Shown here piece by piece: positions 28,026-36,009 of a stretch of DNA of 40,537 bases. Position 1 is the stretch's first letter, and each line of letters begins with the position of its first letter. Both the position numbers and the translations under genes were made by a program. This DNA is from Methanobrevibacter filiformis (GTDB lineage: Archaea; Methanobacteriota; Methanobacteria; Methanobacteriales; Methanobacteriaceae). The DNA lies in assembly GCF_001639265.1 (NCBI RefSeq), contig NZ_LWMT01000265.1:1-40537 (forward strand). Reading direction: 5' to 3'. The notes under the pieces are model-generated. The model ran no database searches and was not told where the DNA came from. It saw only the letters and a program-made list of their open reading frames with translations.

Positions 28026-28705
28026 TTTATTTAAATTACTTTAAATTTATTTTTTATATTCTTTTTAAACTCTATACAGTCTTTACATTTATTTGCAGTA
28101 TAAACTTATTTTTTTGATTTAATACAATTTAATATAAATTAATACAATTGATTATATCCTATCAAACTTTTAAAAAATCTGATCAAAACTTATTTTATAT
28201 AAAATCTTCAATTCATAAATGAGGCTCTTCATCGCCTTTAAATTTAAAAATTCATGACTATATTTTAGTTTAAATATCTAAAGTCCTTATTCATTGACTA
28301 AAATAATTATTGCACATGCTCATATATTTATTTAGCAGGTTAATATTTTTAATCATAGTTATATATTTTTTAATTATAGTTATCAATAAAATATTAAATA
28401 GTCTATATTTTAAGATTTTAATTTTATATTATATTTATAGTATAACAGTATTATAATATATATTTATATAGTATGGTTCTTATAATATAAGTATAAACTA
28501 TAATTATATTCTTAATTGTTTATTAATAAATTCATTTTTATATGGATTTATATCATTATCCTATTTTGAAATTTTACTGAAATTGGTTATAAAAGGATTA
28601 TTCCATTTTAATTTAATAAATAATCTATTATTTATAAATATTGTTTATTTTACATATGTTCTTATAGTTAAATCCAATAATTAATATTTTATTGAGGAAA
28701 TAGAA
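28026..28705. other. Long spacer between rpl15 and secY
   Basis: This 680-base gap has T-rich tracts right after rpl15 (about 28035-28075; possible terminator), copy C of the dispersed repeat (28163), a small GC-richer patch (GAGGCTCTTCATCGCC, about 28220-28235) and then very AT-rich sequence leading to secY. No ORF longer than about 20 codons with a start is seen. In most archaea these genes are close together. Confidence 0.5.
28163..28215 (+). repeat. Dispersed intergenic repeat, copy C
   Basis: Begins CAAACTTTTAAAAAATCTGATCAAAAC-like (first 20: CAAACTTTTAAAAAATCTGA), closely matching copy E at 35120 with small gaps. Like E it lacks the internal GAGAAA hairpin of copies B and D. Its right end fades out and is approximate. 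Confidence 0.6.
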
Positions 28706-30067
28706 ATGTTCTTGGAAAAATTAAAACCTTTATACTCTTTATTGCCTGAGGTTAGGGCTCCAACACACAGACAAGGTTTCAAGGAGAAACTTAAGTGGTT
28801 AGCTATTGTTTTGGTCTTATATTACTTTTTGGCAGAAATTCCGTTGTATGGATTAAGTCCTAATGCAGTTGATCAATTTGCTCAATTAAGAGCAGTTTTA
28901 GCAGGTAGTTTTGGTTCAATTCTGACTTTGGGAATTGGTCCAATTGTAACATCATCAATTGTACTTCAAGTTCTTGTTGGTGCTAAAATACTGAATTTGG
29001 ATTTATCAAAACATGAACATAAATCATTATTCCAATCTACTCAAAAAGTCTTAGCAATTGTTTTCACAGTTTTTGAAGCAGGAGTTTTAGTATTCACTGG
29101 AAGTTTGATTCCTATTGGTCCAGAATATTTAGGAATTATAATGATTCAACTAATTATTGGGGCTATGTTGATATTGTTCCTAGATGAAGTTGTTACTAAA
29201 TGGGGATTTGGAAGTGGTGTAGGTCTATTTATTGCTGCTGGAGTTGCTCAGTCGATAATTGTAGGAACATTTAATTTCTTACCTTCTAGAGTTCAAGCTG
29301 GTGTAATGCCTGGTATGATTCCAGGATTTATTCAATCTGTAGTTGGTGGGGCACCAAATCCTTCACTATTGTTGCCTTTAGTTGCTACGATTATAGTGTT
29401 CTTCGTTGCTGTATATGGTGAGAGTATGAAAATTGAAATTCCTATCTCGCAAGGAAGAGCAAGAGGGCATGGAAGAATCAAGGGTGCTGTAGGAAAATTC
29501 CCATTAAAATTCATTTATGCAAGTAATATGCCAGTTATTTTAACAAGTGCATTACTTGTTAATGTGTCTCTTGTTGCTAGTGTATTCCAGAAGATAGGTA
29601 TACCAATTTTAGGGACTGTACAAGGTGGTAAAGCTATTAGTGGACTTGCTTTATACCTTACAACACCACAGCTTGCAACCATTCTCACGAATCCATTCAG
29701 GGTTTTAATTTATGCAATTTTCTATTTAGGATTCTGTGTTCTTTTTGCAATTTTATGGGTAGAAATTGGGGGATTAGGTGCTGATAAGGTAGCGAATGAT
29801 TTGTACACTAATGGGGTTCAAATTCCAGGATTTAGAAGTAGTAAAACTCAACTGTATAAAATTATGAGAAAATATATTCCTCCTTTAACTGTTCTTGGAG
29901 GATTGTTTGTAGGTTTACTTGCATTTGGTGCTGATTTAACACAAGCTGTAGGTGGAGGTACTGGTGTACTACTTACAGTAGGTATTGTATACAAATTATA
30001 TGAAGAAATTGCACAAGAACAACTTATGGATATGCATCCAGCACTTAGAAAGTTCTTAGGTGACTAA
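28706..30067 (+). CDS. secY: Protein translocase subunit SecY (Sec61 alpha)
   Basis: A 453-residue, ten-helix channel protein for export and membrane insertion at the cytoplasmic membrane. The N-terminus is amphipathic (LPEVRAPTHRQGFKEKLKWL), helix 2 starts as a plug (IGPIVTSSIVLQVLVGAKIL), and the cytoplasmic loop PISQGRARGHGRIKGAVGKF precedes helix 7, containing the ribosome-contact arginines. The C-terminal KIMRKYIPPLTVLGGLFVGL region is typical. ATG at 28706 follows GAGGAAAT. The gene order L15-secY-adk is archaeal. SecE and Sec-beta genes are not in the window. Confidence 0.97.
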   Translation: MFLEKLKPLYSLLPEVRAPTHRQGFKEKLKWLAIVLVLYYFLAEIPLYGLSPNAVDQFAQLRAVLAGSFGSILTLGIGPIVTSSIVLQVLVGAKILNLDLSKHEHKSLFQSTQKVLAIVFTVFEAGVLVFTGSLIPIGPEYLGIIMIQLIIGAMLILFLDEVVTKWGFGSGVGLFIAAGVAQSIIVGTFNFLPSRVQAGVMPGMIPGFIQSVVGGAPNPSLLLPLVATIIVFFVAVYGESMKIEIPISQGRARGHGRIKGAVGKFPLKFIYASNMPVILTSALLVNVSLVASVFQKIGIPILGTVQGGKAISGLALYLTTPQLATILTNPFRVLIYAIFYLGFCVLFAILWVEIGGLGADKVANDLYTNGVQIPGFRSSKTQLYKIMRKYIPPLTVLGGLFVGLLAFGADLTQAVGGGTGVLLTVGIVYKLYEEIAQEQLMDMHPALRKFLGD

Positions 30068-30493
30068 TCATATTATTAATAACTATTATTAATGGTTGAT
30101 ATTAGTGGCTATAATTTTAATTATAGTTTTACTATATTGATTAGTTATATCTATAATTTTACTATATCAATTAGTTATATCTATAATTTTACTATGGTCT
30201 ATCTAATTATATTTAATTATTAATTTTTAGCCATTATTTTTGTTTAATAATATTTCATTAATTCTTATTTTTATTATTCATCTTTTTTAACATAGCTATT
30301 ATTTAATAATTCTATTTTTAATTTTAGCCAGGTCATTTTTGCACATTTTATTATAAGATTGTACATAAAATATTTTAATCAATTTTTATAAATATTTATA
30401 TTAAAAAGATTAACATTAATCTAATGATATTTTATTTTTATATTTCATACAGATAGAATATTATTAAAATTATTATTTAATTGAGGGGATCAT
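30068..30493. other. Spacer between secY and adkA
   Basis: 426 bases with a 30-bp tandem repeat near the left end, an ATAGCTAT palindrome at 30292 and AT-rich filler. A TATA-like TTTATATT at 30395-30402 could drive adkA. No ORF or RNA gene is seen. Confidence 0.45.
30123..30195. repeat. 30-bp tandem repeat downstream of secY
   Basis: TTAGTTATATCTATAATTTT begins full units at 30141 and 30171, period 30, with a partial diverged unit before (from about 30123) and the last unit ending in ACTATGG. It starts about 55 bases after the secY stop codon. Confidence 0.8.
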
Positions 30494-31054
30494 TTGAAAT
30501 TAGTAGTTATAACTGGTATACCAGGATCTGGGAGTACAACAGTCCTTAATAAAACTTTAGAAGAAGTTGACTTTATTCATATTAATTATGGGGACATGAT
30601 GATTGAAATAGCTAAAAAGAAAGATATTGCTAATCATAGGGATGATTTAAGGAAATTATCTCCAGATGTTCAAAAAATTATTCAAAAAGAAGCTGCAAAA
30701 AAGATAAAGGAAAAGTCTGAATCTGAAAATGTTATTGTAGATACTCATTGTACTATAAGTACTCCTTCAGGATTCCTTCCAGGGCTTCCTAAATGGATTT
30801 TAGAGGAGTTAAATCCAAGTAATTTTGTTATTATTGAAGCTTATCCTGATGAGATAATGCTTAGACGTATTTCTGATGAAACTAGAAATAGAGATGCTGA
30901 TAGAGTTAAAGAAATTGATTTACATCAAGAGATCAATAGATCTACTGCAATGGCATATGCGACTCTTACAGGTGCAACTGTTAAAATCTTAGAAAATCAT
31001 GATGGTGAACTTGATAAAATAGTCTCACAACTTGTAGAAGTTTTAAATATTTAA
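30494..31054 (+). CDS. adkA: Archaeal adenylate kinase
   Basis: A 186-residue archaeal-type adenylate kinase (ATP + AMP to 2 ADP). The P-loop is GIPGSGST (8-15), and the family segment INYGDMMIEIAKK follows at about 31-43. DTHCTISTPSGFLPGLP (about 92-108) is the archaeal AMP-site region. The start is TTG at 30494 with GAGGGGAT ahead. In many Euryarchaeota it lies between secY and the DUF106 gene, as here. A 42-bp tandem repeat begins at its stop codon. Confidence 0.96.
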   Translation: MKLVVITGIPGSGSTTVLNKTLEEVDFIHINYGDMMIEIAKKKDIANHRDDLRKLSPDVQKIIQKEAAKKIKEKSESENVIVDTHCTISTPSGFLPGLPKWILEELNPSNFVIIEAYPDEIMLRRISDETRNRDADRVKEIDLHQEINRSTAMAYATLTGATVKILENHDGELDKIVSQLVEVLNI

Positions 31055-31150
31055 TTAAAGTTTCAAAAATTAATTTAAAGTTAATTTATATATTAATTAA
31101 AGTTTCAAAAATTAATTTAGAGTTAATTTATATATTAATTAAAGTTAATT
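31051..31150. repeat. 42-bp tandem repeat starting at the adkA stop codon
   Basis: Units begin at 31051 and 31093 (TTAATTAAAGTTTCAAAAAT...), differing at one position or so, with a shortened third unit at 31135. The first unit overlaps the adkA TAA stop. Same arrangement as the 41-bp array behind rpl32e, though the units differ. Confidence 0.88.
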
Positions 31151-31347
31151 TATATTTTATTAATTACTTTTAAATATGATAAAATTAAGATTAATTATAT
31201 TATTTTAATTTAAATAACATTTTCATACATATTAAGTATGTATAATTTATAGATTAATATATCTTTAAATGATGTTTATGATTATATACTTTGATAGCTA
31301 TTTAACAATGTTTAATCAGAGCATCATTAACTTAAGAGGAAGTAAAA

Positions 31348-31926
31348 ATGGTATTAGAGATAATTTTCGGAGCCTTAAATAGTATTTTCAATCCAATAAT
31401 AGCTATTGATCCTGATCCAAGTAACCCATTGTTAACTATATTTTTAATATCAACTATAATATCTTTAATAACTACAGTTGCAAATAAACTTTTAGTTAAC
31501 CATGATGAAATGGATGATATTAGGGAAGAAATGAAAGAATTTCAAAATAGGATGCGTGAAGCACAAAAAAGTGGTGATGCAAAAGCAATTGCAAAAATGC
31601 AAAATGAACAAAAAGATTTCATGAAAAAACAATCTGATATGATGAAAATGTCATTTAAGCCTTTAATTGTCACGTTTGTTCCTATATTGCTTATTTTCTA
31701 TTGGATGGGGCAAGCATCTCTTAATAGTGCTATAGCATCATTCCCTCCATTTGTTTTCTATGTTTTGTTAGTTCCTGTATGGCGTGGTATTTATGCTATA
31801 TTTACCAATCCTGTTGTAGTTACTACTGTTCCATATGCTGTGGGTTGGTTAGGATGGTATATTTTATGTACATTTACAGTGTCTCAAATCCTTAGAAAAG
31901 CTTTTGGATTGAAATCTGGAATGTAA
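31348..31926 (+). CDS. DUF106 family membrane insertase (EMC3/TMCO1/Oxa1 superfamily)
   Basis: A 192-residue membrane protein. One helix near the N-terminus (about 27-50), a cytoplasmic coiled coil (MDDIREEMKEFQNRMREAQK, about 53-72, to about 95), then two to three further helices (about 106-125, 130-150, 160-185). This is the archaeal DUF106 layout, homologous to eukaryotic EMC3 and TMCO1 and to YidC/Oxa1, which help insert membrane proteins beside SecY. ATG at 31348 follows AGAGGAAGT. Located between adkA and rpl34e, a conserved archaeal position that supports cotranslational function. An ATAGCTAT motif lies within the coding region (31399). Confidence 0.9.
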   Translation: MVLEIIFGALNSIFNPIIAIDPDPSNPLLTIFLISTIISLITTVANKLLVNHDEMDDIREEMKEFQNRMREAQKSGDAKAIAKMQNEQKDFMKKQSDMMKMSFKPLIVTFVPILLIFYWMGQASLNSAIASFPPFVFYVLLVPVWRGIYAIFTNPVVVTTVPYAVGWLGWYILCTFTVSQILRKAFGLKSGM

Positions 31927-32440
31927 CTACAGTTCAAAAATTATAACTCATTTAATTATTCATGTTATTGATAATTGGAATTATTAGTATAATTAATATT
32001 TTATTAGTATAATTAACATTTTCAATTTAATATTTTAATTTTCTCCATTTTTACTTTGGGTTTAATCTTAAATGTGTTTAATTATTTTATATGTTGAGCT
32101 GATTAATTCAATTAAATAAATAGCTATTTGGGTTTACTGAATTTATTTAAATAATTCTATTTATTTTTGTCGCATGATGTATGGGTATATCTATACATAT
32201 CTATAGTAATATATATTTTATATTCTACATTTATTGAATACTTTTACTTAATGCAATAAGTGGATAATTTATTAGATTTTTAGAACTAAATTTAAATACT
32301 ATTAAAACCAAATTTTAATATTCATAATTTACAATTATTATTGATTGTAAGTTTTACCTCTCCATGATTTTTTCATTTCGCTATTTACAAAAAATTATGA
32401 ACTTTTTTAATACTAATTAATACATATATAGGTGGATTTT
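31927..32440. other. Spacer between DUF106 gene and rpl34e
   Basis: 514 bases, AT-rich. It has a perfect-looking 20-bp tandem duplication at 31981-32020, an ATAGCTAT palindrome at 32120 and TATA-like strings between 32190 and 32230. No ORF or RNA gene is recognised. Confidence 0.45.
31981..32020. repeat. 20-bp tandem duplication
   Basis: TTATTAGTATAATTAATATT at 31981-32000 is followed by the same sequence with one change (AACATT end) at 32001-32020. Confidence 0.8.
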
Positions 32441-32707
32441 ATGCCTGCAATGAGATATAGATCTAGATCATACAAAAGAACTTTTAAAAAAACTCCTGGT
32501 GGAAAAACTGTATTAAGATACAAGAAGAAAAAACCAAGTAAGCATATTTGTGCTGAATGTGGTCAAGTACTTCATGGAGTTCCAAGAGGAAGACCTTACG
32601 AAATAAAAAAATTAGCTAAAAGCAAAAAAAGACCTAATAGACCATTTGGTGGATATTTATGTACTAAGTGTTTACGTAAACATTTCAAAAATGAGGCAAG
32701 GTCATAA
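32441..32707 (+). CDS. rpl34e: 50S ribosomal protein L34e (eL34)
   Basis: An 88-residue eL34. [20 protein letters not shown] is the family N-terminus, with a zinc site at Cys37-x2-Cys40 and Cys74-x2-Cys77. An in-frame GTG at 32432 is part of the GGTGGA ribosome site. The stop codon overlaps the cmk ATG (TAATG), so the two are coupled. The L34e-cmk-L14e-cbf5 order is typical of Methanobacteriales. Confidence 0.97.
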   Translation: MPAMRYRSRSYKRTFKKTPGGKTVLRYKKKKPSKHICAECGQVLHGVPRGRPYEIKKLAKSKKRPNRPFGGYLCTKCLRKHFKNEARS

Positions 32708-33237
32708 TGATTATAACTGTCGGTGGATTAGCAGGTAGTGGAACTACTACTGCAGCTGAAGTATTATCTAAAAAGCTAAATATTCCTTTCATCTCTGCAG
32801 GTGATATATTTAGGCAGATGGCACGTGAATCTGGCATGTCTGTTCTTGAATTTAGCACATTTGCTGAAGGTAATACAGATATAGATATGGAAATCGATAG
32901 GAGACAAGAAAAAATAGCTAAAAAATCTAAAGAAGAGTCTAAAAATCTTATTATTGAAGGAAGGCTTTCAGCATATTTTGTTGAAGCAGATATTAAGATA
33001 TGGATGACAGCTCCATTAGATGTAAGGACTCAAAGGATTTGTAATAGGGAATCCAAGTCTTTAGATTTAGCTGAAAGTGAAATCAAGTTTCGTGAAAAAA
33101 GTGAAGCTGTGCGATATCTTGATATTCATAATATAAATATTAATAATTTAGATGTATATGATTTAATACTTAATACTCATAGTTTTAATCCAGATAGTAT
33201 AGCTGAAATCATATTAACAACATTAAAGGTGATATAA
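32707..33237 (+). CDS. cmk: Cytidylate kinase (archaeal type)
   Basis: A 176-residue (d)CMP kinase. P-loop GGLAGSGTTT (6-15); ISAGDIFRQMARE (about 31-43) and the CMP-contact segment IEGRLSAYF (about 82-90) match archaeal Cmk. Overlaps rpl34e and rpl14e by one to few bases at both ends, so its expression is tied to ribosomal proteins. Normal length; no anomaly. Confidence 0.95.
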   Translation: MIITVGGLAGSGTTTAAEVLSKKLNIPFISAGDIFRQMARESGMSVLEFSTFAEGNTDIDMEIDRRQEKIAKKSKEESKNLIIEGRLSAYFVEADIKIWMTAPLDVRTQRICNRESKSLDLAESEIKFREKSEAVRYLDIHNININNLDVYDLILNTHSFNPDSIAEIILTTLKVI

Positions 33238-33461
33238 TGGCATCAATTGAAGTAGGAAGAGTATGTTTAAAAACTGCTGGAAGAGAAGCAGGAGAAAAGT
33301 GTGTAATTATTGAAGTTATTGACGAAAGTTTCGTAGAAGTTGTTGGAGCAAGTGTTAAAAATAGAAGATGTAATATAAGTCATTTAGAACCTCTTGAACA
33401 AACTATTGAAGTTTCTGATGATATTGAAACAATTAAAACTTCATTAAGTTCTTTAGAATAA
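33237..33461 (+). CDS. rpl14e: 50S ribosomal protein L14e (eL14)
   Basis: A 74-residue eL14 with the KOW-like fold: EVGRVCLKTAGREAGEKCVI and NRRCNISHLEPLEQTIEV. ATG at 33237 overlaps the cmk stop (TAATG). The dispersed repeat copy D starts within seven bases of its stop codon. Confidence 0.96.
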   Translation: MASIEVGRVCLKTAGREAGEKCVIIEVIDESFVEVVGASVKNRRCNISHLEPLEQTIEVSDDIETIKTSLSSLE

Positions 33462-33799
33462 TAAACTAAACTTTAAAAATGAGAATCAAATATTTCTCTA
33501 AATTTTCATCAGGAAATAAAAGTTTGATCAAAAACTGTTTCGTGAGTTAATCATTTAAGAATGGAATGCTTTTATTAAATGACTGAAGTTTTAAATTTAT
33601 TTAAATATTTATTAACATTTTAAAATTTATTATTTTATAAGTCTAAACATTATTTTTATATATTCTGTATTAAATAGCTAATAATTAATAGCTATTATCT
33701 ATTTAATATCTATTTTAATCTTTTTATAATTAATTTTATGATTTACCTGGTACTTATTATCTTTGATTAAATATTATCTGGTTGTGGAAGGCTATTTCA
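33462..33799. other. Spacer between rpl14e and cbf5
   Basis: 338 bases. The first third is dispersed repeat copy D, then AT-rich sequence with an ATAGCTAT palindrome at 33688 and TATA-like strings (about 33655-33665). cbf5 probably has its own promoter, unlike in tighter archaeal operons. Confidence 0.45.
33468..33577 (+). repeat. Dispersed intergenic repeat, copy D (full-length)
   Basis: Order of parts: AAACTTTAAAAATGAGAA, a GAGAA...TTTCTC hairpin, AAATTTTCATCA, AAATAAAAGTTTGATCAA, CTGTTTCGTGA and AATGCTTTTATTA. Reverse-complemented copy B shows the same order; copies C and E match both ends but lack the hairpin section. Confidence 0.7.
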
Positions 33800-34762
33800 A
33801 TGGGAAAACTTATTATTAAATCTGAAAGTGAAACTGATCCATCGTATGGTAATGATCCATATAGTAGACCTATTGAAGAACATATATCTAAAGGAATTAT
33901 AAATTTAGATAAGCCTTCTGGTCCAACATCTCATGAAATTGACTCTTGGGTGAAACATATTCTAAATGTTGAAAAAGCAGGACATGGTGGAACTCTTGAT
34001 CCTAAAGTAACTGGAATTCTTCCTATTGGAATGGAATCTTCAACAAGAGTTATTCAGCTTTTATTATCAGCTCCAAAAGAATATGTTTGTTTAATGAGGC
34101 TACATGATGATATTGATGATGAAATAGTTAGAACTATATTTAAAAAGTTTCATGGAAAGATTTTTCAGATTCCTCCCCTGAATTCTGCAGTTAAAAGGAA
34201 CTTGCGTGTTCGTACTATTTATTATGCAACAATTTATGAGATTATCGGACGGGATGTTTTATTTAGAATTGGTTGTGAAGCTGGAACATATGTACGAACT
34301 TTTTGTCGTGATATTGGAGAAGCTATTGGTTGTGGAGCACACATGGCAGAACTTAGACGTACAAAAGTAGGTTCTTTTACTGAAAAAACTGATTTAATAA
34401 CTTTACAAAACTTAACTGATGCCTATTATTATTGGGAAGAAGAAAATGAAGAATCTCTTTTAAGAAAATATGTAATGCCAATGGAAAGAGCTGCAGACCA
34501 TCTTTCAAAGGTCATTATTAAGGATTCTGCAGTTGATGCAATATGTCATGGTGCAAATCTTGCAATTGGTGGTATAGTTAGTTTATTTGAGAATATAAAA
34601 AAAGGAGACATTGTAGCTATTGAAACAATTAAAGGAGAACTTGTTGCATCAGCAGAAGCTTTATCTAGTGCTGATGAAATCATTGCTGATGATTCTGGTT
34701 TAGTTTTTGATACAAAAAAAGTGTTCATGGATTGTAATACTTATCCAATGATGTGGAAATAA
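33800..34762 (+). CDS. cbf5: H/ACA RNP pseudouridine synthase Cbf5 (dyskerin homologue)
   Basis: A 320-residue archaeal Cbf5, which makes pseudouridine in rRNA guided by box H/ACA RNAs with Nop10, Gar1 and L7Ae, and can act on tRNA U55. INLDKPSGPTSHEIDSWVK and GHGGTLDPKVTGILPIG hold the catalytic Asp67; GTYVRTFCRDIGEAIGCGAH follows; the PUA domain covers about 240-315 (KDSAVDAICHGANLAIGGIV). The frame opens 18 bases upstream at TTG, but ATG 33800 after GGAAGG is better placed. It is the last gene of the translation cluster here; in related genomes rps13 follows. Confidence 0.96.
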   Translation: MGKLIIKSESETDPSYGNDPYSRPIEEHISKGIINLDKPSGPTSHEIDSWVKHILNVEKAGHGGTLDPKVTGILPIGMESSTRVIQLLLSAPKEYVCLMRLHDDIDDEIVRTIFKKFHGKIFQIPPLNSAVKRNLRVRTIYYATIYEIIGRDVLFRIGCEAGTYVRTFCRDIGEAIGCGAHMAELRRTKVGSFTEKTDLITLQNLTDAYYYWEEENEESLLRKYVMPMERAADHLSKVIIKDSAVDAICHGANLAIGGIVSLFENIKKGDIVAIETIKGELVASAEALSSADEIIADDSGLVFDTKKVFMDCNTYPMMWK

Positions 34763-35119
34763 CTATTCTTTTATTTAGTAGTGTCGTGACCATTTAATTT
34801 TAAATGTTTATATATTATTAATTTCACATTATATAGCTGAATAAAGAAAATTAAAGCTTAATTAAAAAGATAACGAAATATTTAAAACTATAATATTAAA
34901 TTGTCATTACAGTAGCTATTTTTATTATTTTTTAATTTATTTTTATTTATTCTTTCTACTTATAGTCAACACAAACTTATTGACAAAAACATAATATTTG
35001 CTTCATTGAATAAAAATGTCTTTAATCTCAATTTAAAGATTAATGAGAAGTATTTGGACTAATGAAATTTGCCAAAAAATTGGTTTCCTATTATAGTAGC
35101 TATTTTTATTAATATGAAA

Positions 35120-35193
35120 CAAACTTTTAAAAAAGTTTGATCAAAAGCTATTTCATAAAATAAACAATATAAGTATGAGAAATGCTTTTATTA
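35120..35193 (+). repeat. Dispersed intergenic repeat, copy E (short form)
   Basis: Starts with a 9-bp perfect stem (CAAACTTTT, two bases, AAAAGTTTG), then ATCAAAAGCTATTTCATAA and ends AATGCTTTTATTA. It matches copy D over both ends and copy C over the first 45 bases. Confidence 0.75.
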
Positions 35194-35327
35194 ATATTAA
35201 TTTGTTTATTCTTCTTATTTTGCTTGTTTAATTTAAACATTATTTTTTAATTCAATGTATTTTAATAATACTTTTTCATGAATTTTTATCATTGATTTAT
35301 TATTTTATGCAATATGTGGACATATAT

Positions 35328-35432
35328 ATGAAAATATTCAATGAATTGCATTGGTTCTGCAGAATCTTACATCCTGAGAAGATTAGTATTATATTTTACT
35401 ATAAAATGCATACTAATTATTACTGTATTTAG
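35328..35432 (+). pseudogene. Possible gene remnant, 34 codons
   Basis: A frame from ATG 35328 to TAG reads MKIFNELHWFCRILHPEKIS and continues for 14 more residues. Its composition (Trp, Cys, His, Pro) looks more like real protein than chance AT-rich sequence, and resembles the N-terminus of capsule-type ATP-grasp/glycosyltransferase-associated proteins only vaguely. There is no ribosome site and no continuation in another frame that I can follow. Offered only as a remnant. Confidence 0.2.
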
Positions 35433-35479
35433 AGCAGTAATTATGTATATATTTTAAGCATTGGTGATGATTTATATTT

Positions 35480-35659
35480 ATGGGTCTTAAGGCATGTTTT
35501 TTCGTTTTAACTAGCTTAGGAATTCTTTTGAATCAAGATATAATACTAACTTTGTTTGAACTTCTGGATCTAATTGTAATACAATTTTTCTTAGGATGTA
35601 ACAATTTGGTAGAATCATATAAAACAAATATTATTAACAATTTGTGTACAATTTTTTAA
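35480..35659 (+). CDS. Possible small hydrophobic protein, 59 aa
   Basis: A 59-codon frame with ATG at 35480, GGTGAT at 35463-35468 (a rather long 11-base spacing) and TAA at 35657-35659. The peptide has two hydrophobic stretches (ACFFVLTSLGILL, about 5-17, and LTLFELLDLIVIQFFLG, about 23-39). It could be a small membrane protein, part of a broken gene, or chance. No family recognised. Confidence 0.25.
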   Translation: MGLKACFFVLTSLGILLNQDIILTLFELLDLIVIQFFLGCNNLVESYKTNIINNLCTIF

Positions 35660-36009
35660 GAAATTGTTATTATGAGTTATTTATTCAGGAAATTTGCTAC
35701 TTAAAATATAAAACTACCACCTTATTCTTCTATGTCTATCATTATTGTGATAATTAAATAGTATTAAATGGAAATATTCAACAAATATATAAACAATTAA
35801 AAACAAAGAATATAAATAATCAAGTATAAATGAGATAAAAGAAGATTCAAATATTTACCTAATGGAACACAATCATTTTCAGTTTTAAGGGAAAATAATT
35901 ACTTCTCAAGTAAATCAAAATATTGATAATATATGGGAAACATAAAATATTTATTAAATAAAAAAATTAATAATTAAAGTCCTATATCTAATTAAAAGAA
36001 GGTTATAAA

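Larger units (their letters stand above)
34763..36009. other. 1.25-kb gene-poor stretch after cbf5
   Basis: No confident gene lies here. It holds repeat copy E (35120), three TAGCTATT strings on the left, two short weak frames at 35328 and 35480, and AT-rich sequence leading to the ATPase gene at 36010. I see no tRNA, CRISPR array or attachment site. The stretch looks like decayed DNA at the boundary between the conserved cluster and the accessory arm. Confidence 0.55.

Noticed and set aside
35328-35659. A single broken gene joining the frames at 35328 and 35480
   Set aside because: The frames cannot be joined by a simple frameshift into a recognisable protein, so they are listed separately at low confidence.
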